DNA from: Clostridium_AD sp964467165
GTDB lineage: Bacteria; Bacillota; Clostridia; Clostridiales; Clostridiaceae
Reading direction: 5' to 3'
Length of the DNA stretch: 64,000 nucleotides
Assembly: GCA_964467165.1 (NCBI GenBank)
Contig: CAYXOL010000010.1
Coordinates: 42,859-106,858 of the forward strand
Shown here: positions 43,427-52,777 of the stretch, in pieces
How the letters are laid out: every line of letters begins with the position of its first letter
Numbering within the stretch: the first letter of the stretch is position 1
Notes under the pieces: model-generated
Seen by the model: the letters and a program-made list of their open reading frames with translations, nothing else
Told to the model about the DNA's origin: nothing
Database searches by the model: none
Translations under genes and position numbers: made by a program

Positions 43427-43981
43427 ATGGATGATATTAACGTTGGGGAAAAGATAATAGAATATAGAAAATCAAAAGGTTTAAATATTAAAGAATTGGC
43501 AAATTTAACGGGTGTAACATCTTCTCTGCTTAGTCAAATTGAGAGAGGACTCGCTAACCCTTCTTTAAATACACTAAAGACTATTTCTAAAGCTTTAGAA
43601 GTTCCTCTATTTTGTTTTTTTACAACTTCAGTAAGTACCAAAGAATTAGTTGTAAAAGCAGATAAACGCAAGAAAATGATACTTCCGGAAAGAGAGAATA
43701 TTGAATATGAGCTATTATCGCCGGATTTAAGTGGTTTTATTGAACTTGCGATTATGAAGCTAACGCCAAGTTCTGATTCCTCAGAAGAATTGCTAGAACA
43801 TGAAGGGGAAGAAGTAGCTTTTGTTTTAGAAGGGAAAGTAAATCTTTTTTTAGATAATAGTGTTATTGTGTTAGATAATGGAGATAGTGTGAGAATACCT
43901 GGAGGTATGAAGCATAAATGGGAAAATCTATATGAAACAGACGCTAAGGTTATATTTGCCATTACGCCACCATCATTTTAA
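43427..43981 (+). CDS. XRE-family regulator with cupin domain (second paralogue)
   Basis: 184 aa from ATG at 43427 (AAGGGATGA upstream; TTG at 43421 is an alternative). HTH_3 at about 12-65 (LNIKELANLTGVTSSLLSQIE, part) and a cupin at about 105-182 (HEGEEVAFVLEGKVNLFLD, part). Same architecture as the regulator at 14350. Adjacent and divergent to dsdA, so probably its regulator, with D-serine or a related amino acid as a plausible effector. Confidence 0.9.
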   Translation: MDDINVGEKIIEYRKSKGLNIKELANLTGVTSSLLSQIERGLANPSLNTLKTISKALEVPLFCFFTTSVSTKELVVKADKRKKMILPERENIEYELLSPDLSGFIELAIMKLTPSSDSSEELLEHEGEEVAFVLEGKVNLFLDNSVIVLDNGDSVRIPGGMKHKWENLYETDAKVIFAITPPSF

Positions 43982-43989
43982 TCATAAAG

Positions 43990-44042
43990 AAAGGGGAATG
44001 TCTCAAAATGATTATTTTAATCATTTTGAGACATTCCCCTTT
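43990..44042. terminator. 25-bp perfect stem bidirectional terminator
   Basis: 43990-44014 pairs perfectly with 44018-44042 around a TTT loop; the ends are AAAGGGGAATG and CATTCCCCTTT. Located between convergent XRE-cupin and porB genes. Confidence 0.85.
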
Positions 44043-44128
44043 TGATCTATTTATAACAAACATCCAATTTGCAAATTTCACTATGATTCTAACAATTCCT
44101 TTGATAAAAAATATCTATCTATTCTTAA

Positions 44129-45061
44129 TTATTTACCACATCTAATTAACAATTCTTCCCATCTTCTATCAACCTCAGCTTGCATTTCTGCAATTAGATG
44201 TTCATTGCCTTTTTTGAATAAGTGCCTGAATCTCCCTTGTGGTCTCAAAAATTCCTCAATAGGTAATTTCTTTTTAGGCATATAGCTTAAAATCCATGTC
44301 CCATCTTCTACTTCATAAAGTGGCCAGTAACATGTTTCTACTGCTAAATTACATATTTCCATTAAATCTTCAGCAGGATATTTCCATCCTCTTGGACATG
44401 GAGCCATTACATTTAGGAAAGCTGAACCTTTTTTATAAAGAGCTTTCTCAGATTTTTCATGAAGGTCTTTAAAATTCTTAACAAATGTAGTTTGTGCTAC
44501 ATATGGAATATGATGAGCAGCCATAATTTGACCAATATCTTTTCTGTTTTGTTTTTTACCGTCAGATTCTGTACCTACTGGTGTTGTTGTTGTATCTGCA
44601 AACATTGGTGTGGCCGATGAACGTTGGACACCAGTATTCATATAAGCACCATTATCATAACAAACATAAACCATATCATGTCCACGTTCCATTGCGCCGG
44701 ATAAAGATTGGAAGCCTATATCATATGTTCCACCATCCCCGCCAAAAGTAATAAATTTGCACTCATTTTTCAATTTGCCTTTTCTTAAAAATGCTTTGTG
44801 GGCAGCTTCTACTCCACTAATAGTGGCTCCTGCGTTTTCAAAGGCATTGTGTATGAAAGAATCTTTCCAGGAAGTATATGGATACATGAATGTAGAAACT
44901 TCAAGACAACAGGTTGCACAACCTATTACGGCTTTATCTTCTTGTTTTAATGCACGTAGTACCCCTCTTACTGCAACTGGAGCACCGCAGCCTGCACACA
45001 TTCTATGTCCACTTGCTAAACGTTCTGGTTTGTTCATTTCTTGCTTTAAATTATAACCCAT
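44129..45061 (-). CDS. porB: Pyruvate:ferredoxin oxidoreductase, beta subunit
   Basis: 310 aa thiamine-diphosphate subunit. MCAGCGAPVAVRGVL holds the first cluster Cys pair; GCATCCLEVS and APCPRGW add further Cys; FGGDGGTYDIGFQSL is the ThDP/Mg motif. Combines with PorA, PorG and PorD to oxidise pyruvate (or a related 2-oxoacid) to acetyl-CoA with reduction of ferredoxin. Last gene of the porGDAB operon. The four-gene form is usual for archaea and some anaerobes; most clostridia also carry a single-chain PFOR elsewhere. Confidence 0.93.
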   Translation of the reverse strand: MGYNLKQEMNKPERLASGHRMCAGCGAPVAVRGVLRALKQEDKAVIGCATCCLEVSTFMYPYTSWKDSFIHNAFENAGATISGVEAAHKAFLRKGKLKNECKFITFGGDGGTYDIGFQSLSGAMERGHDMVYVCYDNGAYMNTGVQRSSATPMFADTTTTPVGTESDGKKQNRKDIGQIMAAHHIPYVAQTTFVKNFKDLHEKSEKALYKKGSAFLNVMAPCPRGWKYPAEDLMEICNLAVETCYWPLYEVEDGTWILSYMPKKKLPIEEFLRPQGRFRHLFKKGNEHLIAEMQAEVDRRWEELLIRCGK

Positions 45062-45073
45062 ACCATTCGCCTC

Positions 45074-46255
45074 CTATTCTCTTACTGAAAGATATCTGTA
45101 GGTGCTTCCGATATCTCCTGTGTTTTTGATTTCATCGAGCGTGCTATATACTTCCATTATATTTTGAGTTCTAACGTCACGACCACCTAAACCGTAAATA
45201 TAATTAATCATTTTAGGCTTATTTATGCAGTCATATAAAGCACTTCTGATTTCTGCAAATAATGGCCCTCCACAAGCACTGAACCCTTCAGCTCTATCCA
45301 TTACAGCTACAGCTACTTTTCCTTCTAATGCTGCTGCAATTTCTTCTGCTGGGAATGGTCTGAAAATACGAATCTTAAGAAGTCCAACTTTTTTACCTTC
45401 TCCTCTAAGAATATCTATTGCATCTTTAGCTGTTCCTGCCGTTGAGTTTATAATAACTATTGCTGTTTCAGCATCATCTAATTTATAAGATTCAAACATT
45501 TCATATTTTCTTCCAGTCATTTTTTCGAACTCTTGCGCAACTTCCATAATAACTTTTTTTGCATTCATCATTCCCTGAGCTTGTTGTCTTTTGTGTTCCA
45601 TATAAAAATGAGTTGAGTCATAGGGTCCAACTGACATCGATTCTTCTGGATTTAATAGATAATGCTTTGGACAATATTCTCCAACAAAATTCTTAACTTT
45701 TTCATCTTCGATAAGTTCTATATTTTCAACTGCATGACTTGTTATAAACCCATCTTGACATACCATAACTGGTAGACTAACATCAGCATGTTCTCCAATT
45801 TTTACCGCTTGTATAAAGTTATCATAAGCTTCTTGGTTATTTTCTGAGTATATTTGTAACCAACCTGAGTCTCTTGTTGGCATACTATCTGAATGATCTG
45901 CATTTATGTTAATAGGACCGGATAGTGCTCTATTTACTACTGCCATGATTATTGGCAATCTACTTGATGCAGCTATATATAATACCTCAAACATCAATGC
46001 CAGTCCACAAGATGATGTTGCTGTGAATGTTCTTGCGCCTGCTGCCTGTGAGCCTACACAAGCTGACATTGAACTATGTTCACTTTCTACTGTCACAAAT
46101 TCAGTGTCTACTTCACCATTTGCAACGTATGTTGCGAAGTATTGAGGTACTTCGGTTGATGGTGTAATTGGAAATGCAGCCATAACATCTGGATTTATTT
46201 GTCTCATAGCAGTTGCTACTGCTTCATTTCCTGACATTCTTTCTCTTATAGCCAT
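45074..46255 (-). CDS. porA: Pyruvate:ferredoxin oxidoreductase, alpha subunit
   Basis: 393 aa from ATG at 46255 (AAGGAGGAG upstream). MSGNEAVATAMRQINPDVMAAFPITPSTE is the N-terminal domain I signature (shown in part), and VMDRAEGFSACGGPLF lies in the transketolase-like C-terminal domain. Forms the active heterodimer with PorB. The gap to porD is 65 bp, to porB 12 bp. Homologues for 2-ketoisovalerate (Vor) are similar, so the exact oxoacid is inferred from overall likeness. Confidence 0.92.
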   Translation of the reverse strand: MAIRERMSGNEAVATAMRQINPDVMAAFPITPSTEVPQYFATYVANGEVDTEFVTVESEHSSMSACVGSQAAGARTFTATSSCGLALMFEVLYIAASSRLPIIMAVVNRALSGPININADHSDSMPTRDSGWLQIYSENNQEAYDNFIQAVKIGEHADVSLPVMVCQDGFITSHAVENIELIEDEKVKNFVGEYCPKHYLLNPEESMSVGPYDSTHFYMEHKRQQAQGMMNAKKVIMEVAQEFEKMTGRKYEMFESYKLDDAETAIVIINSTAGTAKDAIDILRGEGKKVGLLKIRIFRPFPAEEIAAALEGKVAVAVMDRAEGFSACGGPLFAEIRSALYDCINKPKMINYIYGLGGRDVRTQNIMEVYSTLDEIKNTGDIGSTYRYLSVRE

Positions 46256-46320
46256 TCTATTTGCTCCTCCTTCAATGTAGAGTTTCAATAGAAACCCTTT
46301 CTATCTATTATTTTCTCTTT

Positions 46321-46614
46321 TTACTCTTTTACCATTTCGATGGCCTTAAAAGGACAAACTTTTGCGCAGATTCCGCACCCTTTACAATGGTAGAGATCAA
46401 ACTCTAATCGTTTGCCATCTTTTACTGGTATAGAACCATCTGGGCAAGCTGGTGTGCAAAGCAAACACTGCTTGCATTTATCTTCAATAAAAACTGGTTT
46501 AGATGTTCTCCAATCTCCGGTTTTGAATTCAACTGAATTACCACTCTCGCAAATATTCCCACCTGGTGTGATTTCAGTCCATTTTATACTCTCATCTATA
46601 TTTGTTTTACCCAT
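46321..46614 (-). CDS. porD: Pyruvate:ferredoxin oxidoreductase, delta subunit (2[4Fe-4S])
   Basis: 97 aa. Two ferredoxin motifs, CKQCLLCTPACP and CKGCGICAKVCP, bind two [4Fe-4S] clusters that carry electrons from the ThDP site to ferredoxin. The N-terminal ~40 residues are the typical PorD extension. Start ATG directly follows the porG stop. Confidence 0.94.
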   Translation of the reverse strand: MGKTNIDESIKWTEITPGGNICESGNSVEFKTGDWRTSKPVFIEDKCKQCLLCTPACPDGSIPVKDGKRLEFDLYHCKGCGICAKVCPFKAIEMVKE

Positions 46615-47187
46615 TTATTTCACCTCCTGAAGTGCCATTTTTAATGCTTTCATGTTACCTTCAATTACTTCAGGTTTTGTAGAAAATTTATGTTCAAAAG
46701 AGAGCTGCATTTCTTTTAAGAATACGTCTTCAGGCATTATTTTACTAATCTTTGCAATAGCTGCAAGCATTGGTGTGTTTGGAAAATATCTTCCAAGGGT
46801 TGCTTGCGAAACTTTCTTAGCATCAATTGTATATATTTTCCCTTCATACCCTTTTAAGCTTCCACGAATTTCTTCTGGGGATTTTTCTGTATTTATTACA
46901 ATTGCGCCTTCACTTTTTAATCCTTTTGCTACATCAATTGAAGCTAATAGTGTTTGATCTACAACTACTACGAAGTCTGGCTCATAAATATTAGAATGCA
47001 CTCTGATTTTTTCTTCGCTGATTCTGTTATAAGCCGTAATTGGGGCCCCCATTCTTTCTGGGCCATATTCAGGAAAACCTTGAACATACTTACCAGTACT
47101 AAAGGCCACATCTGCCAGCAATAAAGATGCAGTTTTTGCTCCCTGACCTCCACGGCCATGCCATCTTATTTCTGTTACTCTAACCAT
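46615..47187 (-). CDS. porG: Pyruvate:ferredoxin oxidoreductase, gamma subunit
   Basis: 190 aa. RWHGRGGQGAKTASLLLADVA is the gamma-subunit signature near the N-terminus (shown in part), involved in CoA binding. First gene of porGDAB. A -24/-12 promoter lies 39-54 bp before its ATG on the minus strand. ATG at 47187 after GGAGGG. Confidence 0.93.
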   Translation of the reverse strand: MVRVTEIRWHGRGGQGAKTASLLLADVAFSTGKYVQGFPEYGPERMGAPITAYNRISEEKIRVHSNIYEPDFVVVVDQTLLASIDVAKGLKSEGAIVINTEKSPEEIRGSLKGYEGKIYTIDAKKVSQATLGRYFPNTPMLAAIAKISKIMPEDVFLKEMQLSFEHKFSTKPEVIEGNMKALKMALQEVK

Positions 47188-47225
47188 ACTTATTCCCTCC
47201 TATAATCTTTTCTTTCTATATTTAT

Positions 47226-47241
47226 AGCAAGTAGAATGCCA
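47226..47241 (-). promoter_or_regulatory. Sigma54 (-24/-12) promoter of porGDAB
   Basis: On the minus strand TGGCATTCTACTTGCT: TGGC and TTGC start 11 bases apart, the exact spacing of the RpoN consensus TGGCAC-N5-TTGC, and the GG and GC dinucleotides are present. It precedes porG by 38 bp. The divergent gene encodes a sigma54 activator, which makes the call stronger. Confidence 0.85.
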
Positions 47242-47386
47242 ATTTGAAAACCACTTATAAAACAAGCATTCATCTAAATAATATATTGGATATTATTTCT
47301 TTTCTGTTGTAATTTTGTTATACTGTTAGAAATATAATGTTAGAATTTTTTTAGCAATTAAAAATGTGGAATAAAAGGGGTATAAC

Positions 47387-48790
47387 ATGATGATTTCTCA
47401 TGATTATTTTTACAAAAATAAATTATTTGAACTTTTTTTGGATAAATCCAATGATGGTATTAATGTAGTTGACCTCAATGGTATTTTACTTTATGTAAAT
47501 AAAGTTTCTGCTGATTACGCAAATACCACAATTGAAAAAATGATTGGTAAATATATTTCAAACTTTTATCCTGATGCTGTTCTTCTAAAAGTTTTAGAAA
47601 CTAAACATGCATTGTTAGATAAGAAAATACACTACGTGGCAGGCAAAAAATATCTAGTTAGTTCTTATCCACTATACATTAACAATGGATTTGTGGGTGC
47701 CTTTTCAATTTTTAAGGATATTAAAGAAATTGATGATTTAAATCGTAAGATTAAGTTTCTCGAATTGCATTTAACCTTAAATAAAACAGAAGAAAATATT
47801 TCTTCTGTTATTGGAAATGATGGGAGTTTAAAGAATGTAGTTATGCAAGCTACAAGAACTGTAGGAGCACTTGGAGGTCCAAGACATTCTATTATCACAG
47901 GACAGTCAGGAACAGGTAAAACTATGCTTGCGAATCTTATTTATTCTTACGCTAAAAAAGTTGGTGTCATTGACCAAAATGCGCCCTTCATTGAAGTAAA
48001 TTGTGCTCAATTCACCAATCCCGATTTAGCTGCTGTAGAGGTATTCGGATCAGAAAAAGGTGCCTTTACCGGTTCTACCCATCGCAAAGGCTTATTTGAA
48101 CAAGCTAATGGTGGTATTTTGTTTTTAGACGAAGCTCATGCTTTAGAACATTACCAGACGCTACTTTTAAAAGCTATTGAGTCAGGTAAAATAAGGCGAG
48201 TTGGTGGTATAAAAGAAATCAGTGTAGATGTGATTATTATTGCAGCATCCACAAAAAATTTAAAAGAAGAATTATTGCCGGAATTATATCAACGTTTGGC
48301 CCAGTATGAGCTTTACCTACCATCATTATCAGAGAGAAGTCTGGAAGAAAAATCTTTATTATTAAAACATTTTATTACAAAGTACGAAAATGCAGTTGCT
48401 GATCTTCAAGGTATCAAATATCATGTGGATTTTTCCGCGGAGGCAAAGAGCGCTCTTTTGAGCGCAGTATATCCAAGAAATATACGCCAATTCAGGGATA
48501 TTATCAACTTTAGCATTGATGCTGCCTCTCCTCTAATATCAGATATTGGAGATAAAAAAGACCTCACTACTACTGTTCTTATAGAACATTTACCTTTTGA
48601 AATTTTTAATGAAGACGCTGAGACTAATCCTAAAAGTAATAATAATAATAATAAAATAAAAGAAAATATAAGAATACTCATTGATTCACTTCATGCGCAA
48701 GGTTTAGGCCCCCGCAAAATTTCAAATAGACTTAAAGATCAAGGATATACAATTGAATATTATCAAGTAGCATACTATCTAAAAAAATGA
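47387..48790 (+). CDS. PAS-containing sigma54-dependent activator of the por operon
   Basis: 467 aa. PAS (about 12-125: NDGINVVDLNGILLYVN), AAA+ domain (about 140-385) with Walker A GQSGTGKT (about 169), Walker B GGILFLDEAHA (about 243) and a loop reading GAFTGS instead of GAFTGA. The C-terminal ~45 residues (GLGPRKISNRLKDQGYTIEYY, part) form a non-Fis HTH. It should bind enhancer sites and activate the -24/-12 promoter of the divergent por operon. The loop change keeps the Thr/Phe that contact sigma54. ATG at 47387 after AAAGGGG. Confidence 0.9.
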   Translation: MMISHDYFYKNKLFELFLDKSNDGINVVDLNGILLYVNKVSADYANTTIEKMIGKYISNFYPDAVLLKVLETKHALLDKKIHYVAGKKYLVSSYPLYINNGFVGAFSIFKDIKEIDDLNRKIKFLELHLTLNKTEENISSVIGNDGSLKNVVMQATRTVGALGGPRHSIITGQSGTGKTMLANLIYSYAKKVGVIDQNAPFIEVNCAQFTNPDLAAVEVFGSEKGAFTGSTHRKGLFEQANGGILFLDEAHALEHYQTLLLKAIESGKIRRVGGIKEISVDVIIIAASTKNLKEELLPELYQRLAQYELYLPSLSERSLEEKSLLLKHFITKYENAVADLQGIKYHVDFSAEAKSALLSAVYPRNIRQFRDIINFSIDAASPLISDIGDKKDLTTTVLIEHLPFEIFNEDAETNPKSNNNNNKIKENIRILIDSLHAQGLGPRKISNRLKDQGYTIEYYQVAYYLKK

Positions 48791-48806
48791 TTTTATAAAG
48801 TTATGT

Positions 48807-48854
48807 AGAATATATACCCACGTAGAAATTTATAATAATGTGGGTATGTATTCT
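48807..48854 (+). terminator. Hairpin after the por activator gene
   Basis: AGAATATATACCCAC / GTGGGTATGTATTCT (15 bp, one G-U) with an 18-base loop. A weak T-rich tail follows. Confidence 0.6.
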
Positions 48855-48892
48855 ATAAATTTTCTTATTTTTGTGAGTAAAGAGGTGTTTTT

Positions 48893-49687
48893 ATGAAAGA
48901 ATTATACACAATTGGAGAGACGGCTTCACTAATGGGAGTTACTGTGGCTACCCTTAGATATTACGAAAAGATGAAGCTTTTGTCTCCTAAGTTTATTGAC
49001 ACAACAACAAATTATCGATACTATGCTTTTAATCAGTTTCACTACATTGACAGAATAAAGTATTTACAGAAATTTGGTATGTCTTTAAATGACATTAAAG
49101 AAATCATACATTCTGGTAGTGTAGACAAGCTTCTACCTTTTTTAGAGAATCAGAAGCGAAATCATGAACTTGAGCTAAAAAAAACGGCGGATACTATTAA
49201 AGATATTCAATGGTACATAGATTACTTTACATTTCTGAACGTGGAGAAGGAAGACTTTTACAAAGTGCAACTAGAAAAACGATATATAATCGCTGTTCCT
49301 GGCTTTCCTGACGAATTGCCTATTTCTAATATGGAAGTCCGTCTTGCTGGCGCTAAATCTCAACCTGAATTGCGCAATTTAAATTATCTTCGTCAATATG
49401 CCTATATTTTAGATTATACTAAGCTGATTCAAAAAAAGTTCTGTGCAAGTAAATATTTTATATACCTTAGAGAAAAGCCTGAATTTGATTCGGAATATCT
49501 AATGGAACTACCACAAGGTGACTATATATGTTATAAAGCAAGAATACTTACAGACAATTGGGATCCATCTATGCTTGAGCAATTTTTCAAGGATAAGCCG
49601 ACACCGAAGTTAGTAATTGCCAATGAATTCGAAGAAAACCTAGTTGAATATCTAGGAACACAATATGAAATTCAAATTTTGCTATAA
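48893..49687 (+). CDS. MerR-family regulator with GyrI-like effector domain
   Basis: 264 aa. MerR HTH (about 1-70: YTIGETASLMGVTVATLRYYE, part), coiled coil (about 75-115), then a BmrR/GyrI-like C-terminal domain (about 125-262). Activators of this type twist promoters with a 19-bp spacer. Precisely such a promoter with a perfect dyad lies 27 bp after the stop and leads into the C-S lyase/AGCS operon, so that operon is the likely target. ATG at 48893 after AGAGGTG. Confidence 0.92.
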   Translation: MKELYTIGETASLMGVTVATLRYYEKMKLLSPKFIDTTTNYRYYAFNQFHYIDRIKYLQKFGMSLNDIKEIIHSGSVDKLLPFLENQKRNHELELKKTADTIKDIQWYIDYFTFLNVEKEDFYKVQLEKRYIIAVPGFPDELPISNMEVRLAGAKSQPELRNLNYLRQYAYILDYTKLIQKKFCASKYFIYLREKPEFDSEYLMELPQGDYICYKARILTDNWDPSMLEQFFKDKPTPKLVIANEFEENLVEYLGTQYEIQILL

Positions 49688-49713
49688 CTTTAATAAAATA
49701 ATTGAATTAATCA

Positions 49714-49744
49714 TTGACTCTCATCTTAGATGAGAGTTTATACT
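49714..49744 (+). promoter_or_regulatory. MerR-type promoter with perfect 10-bp dyad
   Basis: TTGACT (49714-49719), 19-bp spacer, TATACT (49739-49744). Within it ACTCTCATCT (49717-49726) and AGATGAGAGT (49728-49737) are perfect inverted arms around one base. This is the exact architecture of MerR/BmrR target promoters, located between the MerR gene and the C-S lyase gene. Confidence 0.88.
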
Positions 49745-49874
49745 GAGTCCAGACAAAAAAAGTAACACCTACTTTGATTTTTCAATTTTGATCTAGACAA
49801 AATTGGAAATTAAAGTAGTAATATCTAGTTTTATTATGTAATTTCCTCAAATAACGCTGATAGGAGATGTAGTG

Positions 49875-51062
49875 ATGATAGAAAAACTGAGTAATGATAC
49901 TGAAATTCTCTACAAAGGTGGAGAAATTAAGGGTGAAACAATGCACCCTGAAGCACCTGCAATATATCCATCTACAGCCTATATTATGGCTGACATGGAT
50001 GAATACGATTACATTAATAGCGGTAAAGGAGGTTATTTTTACTCCCGTACAGCTAACCCCAACAGAGATAGTTTATCAGAAGCAATTTCTTACCTTGAGA
50101 ATGGAGAAAAAACTATTGTCTGTTCCTCTGGTATGGCAGCAATCTCCACTGCACTTTTGACCTTTGCAAACAATGGTAACCATATTGTGGCCAATAAGAA
50201 TATTTATGGTGAAACCATTGAATTGTTTAATAATATGCTTACCCGTTTTGGAGTGGAGACTACTTATGTTGATTTCACTGATATTGAAGCAGTAAAAAAT
50301 GCAATCCGACCAAATACAACAATTTTTTATACTGAGATTATCGCCAATCCACTTATTACAGTTGTTGATATTGAAAAAATTGTTGACATTGCACATAAAG
50401 CAAATTCGTTGATTATGGTGGACAGTACCTTTACCACACCTTTTGTCATTAAACCATTGGATTTTGGAGTAGATATAGTTATACATAGTTTAACAAAATT
50501 CTACAACGGTCACAGTGATGTAACAGCAGGCTCTGTCACTGCATCTAAATCATTGATGGATAAAATGTATTCTGCTTCTCTTTTGCTTGGCTGTTGCTTA
50601 GATCCAAATAGCGCATGGCTTGCACTTCGTGGCATTAGAACCATGGGTCTACGTGTTAAAAAGCAGCTTGAGAATGCACAAATACTCGCAGAGGCGTTAA
50701 ATAAAAACCCTAATGTAAATAATGTGAATTATCCTAGTTTGGAATCCCATCCACAACATGCACTGGCAAAAAAAATCTTCACCAATGGCCATGGTGCAAT
50801 GATAAGCTTTTGTGTAGAGGACAATCGTGATAAGGTGAATGCCTTTATGCACCAACTAAAACTGGTAAAATATTTGGGAACCCTTGGTGGTTACCGTACT
50901 TCAATTGCACACCCTGCAACTGGTTTTCGATTTGAATTTACTCCAGAAGAACTGTTAGATCTGGGAATGAACGAAGGTTTAATACGTATATCTGTGGGAA
51001 TAGAAGATGTCAATGACCTAATAGCGGATTTTAACCAGGCATTAGAAGTATTTAAAGTGTAA
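49875..51062 (+). CDS. Methionine gamma-lyase / cystathionine gamma-lyase family enzyme
   Basis: 395 aa from ATG at 49875 (AGGAG upstream; GTG just before is in frame). Cys/Met-metabolism PLP family: YSRTANPNRDSL, SSGMAAIST, VDSTFTTP and the PLP Lys in HSLTKFYNGHSDVTAG. Would cleave the C-S bond of methionine, homocysteine or cystathionine to ammonia, a 2-oxoacid and a thiol. A stand-alone catabolic role is supported by the downstream amino-acid symporter and the MerR promoter. Exact substrate not determinable by eye. Confidence 0.9.
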   Translation: MIEKLSNDTEILYKGGEIKGETMHPEAPAIYPSTAYIMADMDEYDYINSGKGGYFYSRTANPNRDSLSEAISYLENGEKTIVCSSGMAAISTALLTFANNGNHIVANKNIYGETIELFNNMLTRFGVETTYVDFTDIEAVKNAIRPNTTIFYTEIIANPLITVVDIEKIVDIAHKANSLIMVDSTFTTPFVIKPLDFGVDIVIHSLTKFYNGHSDVTAGSVTASKSLMDKMYSASLLLGCCLDPNSAWLALRGIRTMGLRVKKQLENAQILAEALNKNPNVNNVNYPSLESHPQHALAKKIFTNGHGAMISFCVEDNRDKVNAFMHQLKLVKYLGTLGGYRTSIAHPATGFRFEFTPEELLDLGMNEGLIRISVGIEDVNDLIADFNQALEVFKV

Positions 51063-51100
51063 AGAGCTTGAATTTATAACATATTATTAGGGGGGTATAT

Positions 51101-52534
51101 ATGGATACTATATTACATGTAATACAAATCATGGCAAATTTTCTTTGGGAGGTTCCATTGCCAATTCTATTAGTGGGCACAGGGCTTTATCTATCTATCC
51201 GGTTCAAATTTTTCTACCAGTTAAAAGTTAAATTTCATATTAAGAATACCTACGGTACTATGCTGAAAAAGGGCAATGGCGAAGGAACTGTTTCAAGCTT
51301 TGCTGCGGCTTGTACTGCTATGGCTAATACCATTGGCGTAGGAAGTATAGGAGGAGTGGCAACGGCTATCACTATGGGTGGTCCAGGTGCGATTTTCTGG
51401 TTGTGGTTTTCCGCATTCTTTGGTATGTCAACAAAGGCATGTGAAATCATCCTTGGTCAACGTTATCGCGTAAAATTTAAAAATTCAATTGATGAATATG
51501 TTTGTGACCGTTCTTTTGTTATGAAAAATGCTATGGGTTGGAAAACCGGTGGATTTATACTTGCCTTTTGCTGCTTTATATTCGGACCTTGGACATGCTT
51601 AGTTCAGACAGAGGCAGTTACAAGTTCTCTTAAAGAAGCCTTTGGATTAAATGTTACCCTAACACTAATAATAATAGGTATATCTATTGCTGTTACTATC
51701 ATTGGAGGTCTACGCGGTATATCCTCTACTCTTGAAAAAATTGTTCCTCCCATGGCAATGGGATATCTGATAATTAGTATTGCTCTACTGATTATAAACT
51801 TTGATAAAATACCTATGGCTTTTGGTCTTATTTTTAGACATGCATTCACACCTATGGCGGGGGTAGGCGGTTTCGCAGGTGCCACTGTTTCACAAGGAAT
51901 ACGTTTTGGTATCGCACGTGGTATCTACTCCAATGATGCTGGTACAGGTTATGGTATAGTTGCCCATGCAGCAGCAAAAACCGATCACCCTATTCGTCAG
52001 TCCTCTTGGGGATTTGGAGAAATTTTCTTGACTTCTATTATCTGTACCGTGACAGCCTTAGCCATTTTGGTGACCAATGTTTATATAGATTTCCCAGATA
52101 TCACCAGTGCACAACTTGTTACAGTAGCATTTAAGAGCGTTTATGGGAATTTTGGTTCAATTTTCTTAGCAGTTGCTGTTGCGTTATTCGCATGGACAAC
52201 TATTGTAGGTATGTACTATTCTTGTGAAAAAGCAGTAAACTACTTTTTCGGTGACTCAAAAGCAAACAAAGTAGCAACTTATGCGTATATGGTTTATTTT
52301 ATCTTACCAATAGTACTATGTTCTAATATGAAAGCTGATTTGCTTTGGGCGGCTACAGATCTTCTTAGTGCAATCTATGTTGTAATTACAGCGATTTTAA
52401 TATTCGGTAATCAAAAGGAGATTTTTAGACTATTTAATGATTTTTGGAATCGTTTTATTCCAGCAATCAATTATGGTGAAAAACCTGAACCTGTTTCCTA
52501 TGAAACCATTGAAAAGATTGAATCACCAAAATAG
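51101..52534 (+). CDS. AGCS-family sodium/amino-acid symporter
   Basis: 477 aa with about 11 hydrophobic segments. The family motif GPGAIFWLWFSAFFGMSTKACE (about residues 84-105, shown in part) and GATVSQGIRFGIARGIYSNDAGTG are present. Takes up a neutral amino acid with Na+. Follows the C-S lyase gene after 38 bp (RBS AGGGGGG), so its substrate is probably the lyase's amino acid, for example methionine, rather than only alanine or glycine. Paralogue of the gene at 52778. Confidence 0.92.
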   Translation: MDTILHVIQIMANFLWEVPLPILLVGTGLYLSIRFKFFYQLKVKFHIKNTYGTMLKKGNGEGTVSSFAAACTAMANTIGVGSIGGVATAITMGGPGAIFWLWFSAFFGMSTKACEIILGQRYRVKFKNSIDEYVCDRSFVMKNAMGWKTGGFILAFCCFIFGPWTCLVQTEAVTSSLKEAFGLNVTLTLIIIGISIAVTIIGGLRGISSTLEKIVPPMAMGYLIISIALLIINFDKIPMAFGLIFRHAFTPMAGVGGFAGATVSQGIRFGIARGIYSNDAGTGYGIVAHAAAKTDHPIRQSSWGFGEIFLTSIICTVTALAILVTNVYIDFPDITSAQLVTVAFKSVYGNFGSIFLAVAVALFAWTTIVGMYYSCEKAVNYFFGDSKANKVATYAYMVYFILPIVLCSNMKADLLWAATDLLSAIYVVITAILIFGNQKEIFRLFNDFWNRFIPAINYGEKPEPVSYETIEKIESPK

Positions 52535-52647
52535 TAGTGTAATTACACTTTTGATAGTGGATCGACTAATAAGTGCATTCAATATATATTAAATCTGAAG
52601 AAAGTTAAGTAAGAATAAATCCAGTAGAATAGATCGATACTCTATAA

Positions 52648-52742
52648 AAATATCCCAATTAAAGATTGGGATATTTAACATTTTATGTTTGTCAACAGTC
52701 TGAAAAATAAGAATACCAGTTTAAAGTGGTATTCTTATTTTT
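52648..52742. terminator. Two intrinsic terminators between convergent AGCS genes
   Basis: AAATATCCCAAT TAAAG ATTGGGATATTT (52648-52675) ends the left operon. AATAAGAATACCA / TGGTATTCTTATT (52706-52739) followed by TTTT serves as a bidirectional terminator for the right operon. Confidence 0.88.
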
Positions 52743-52777
52743 ATTAACCTAAAGGGATAGAGACTTTTGCTAAGGAT

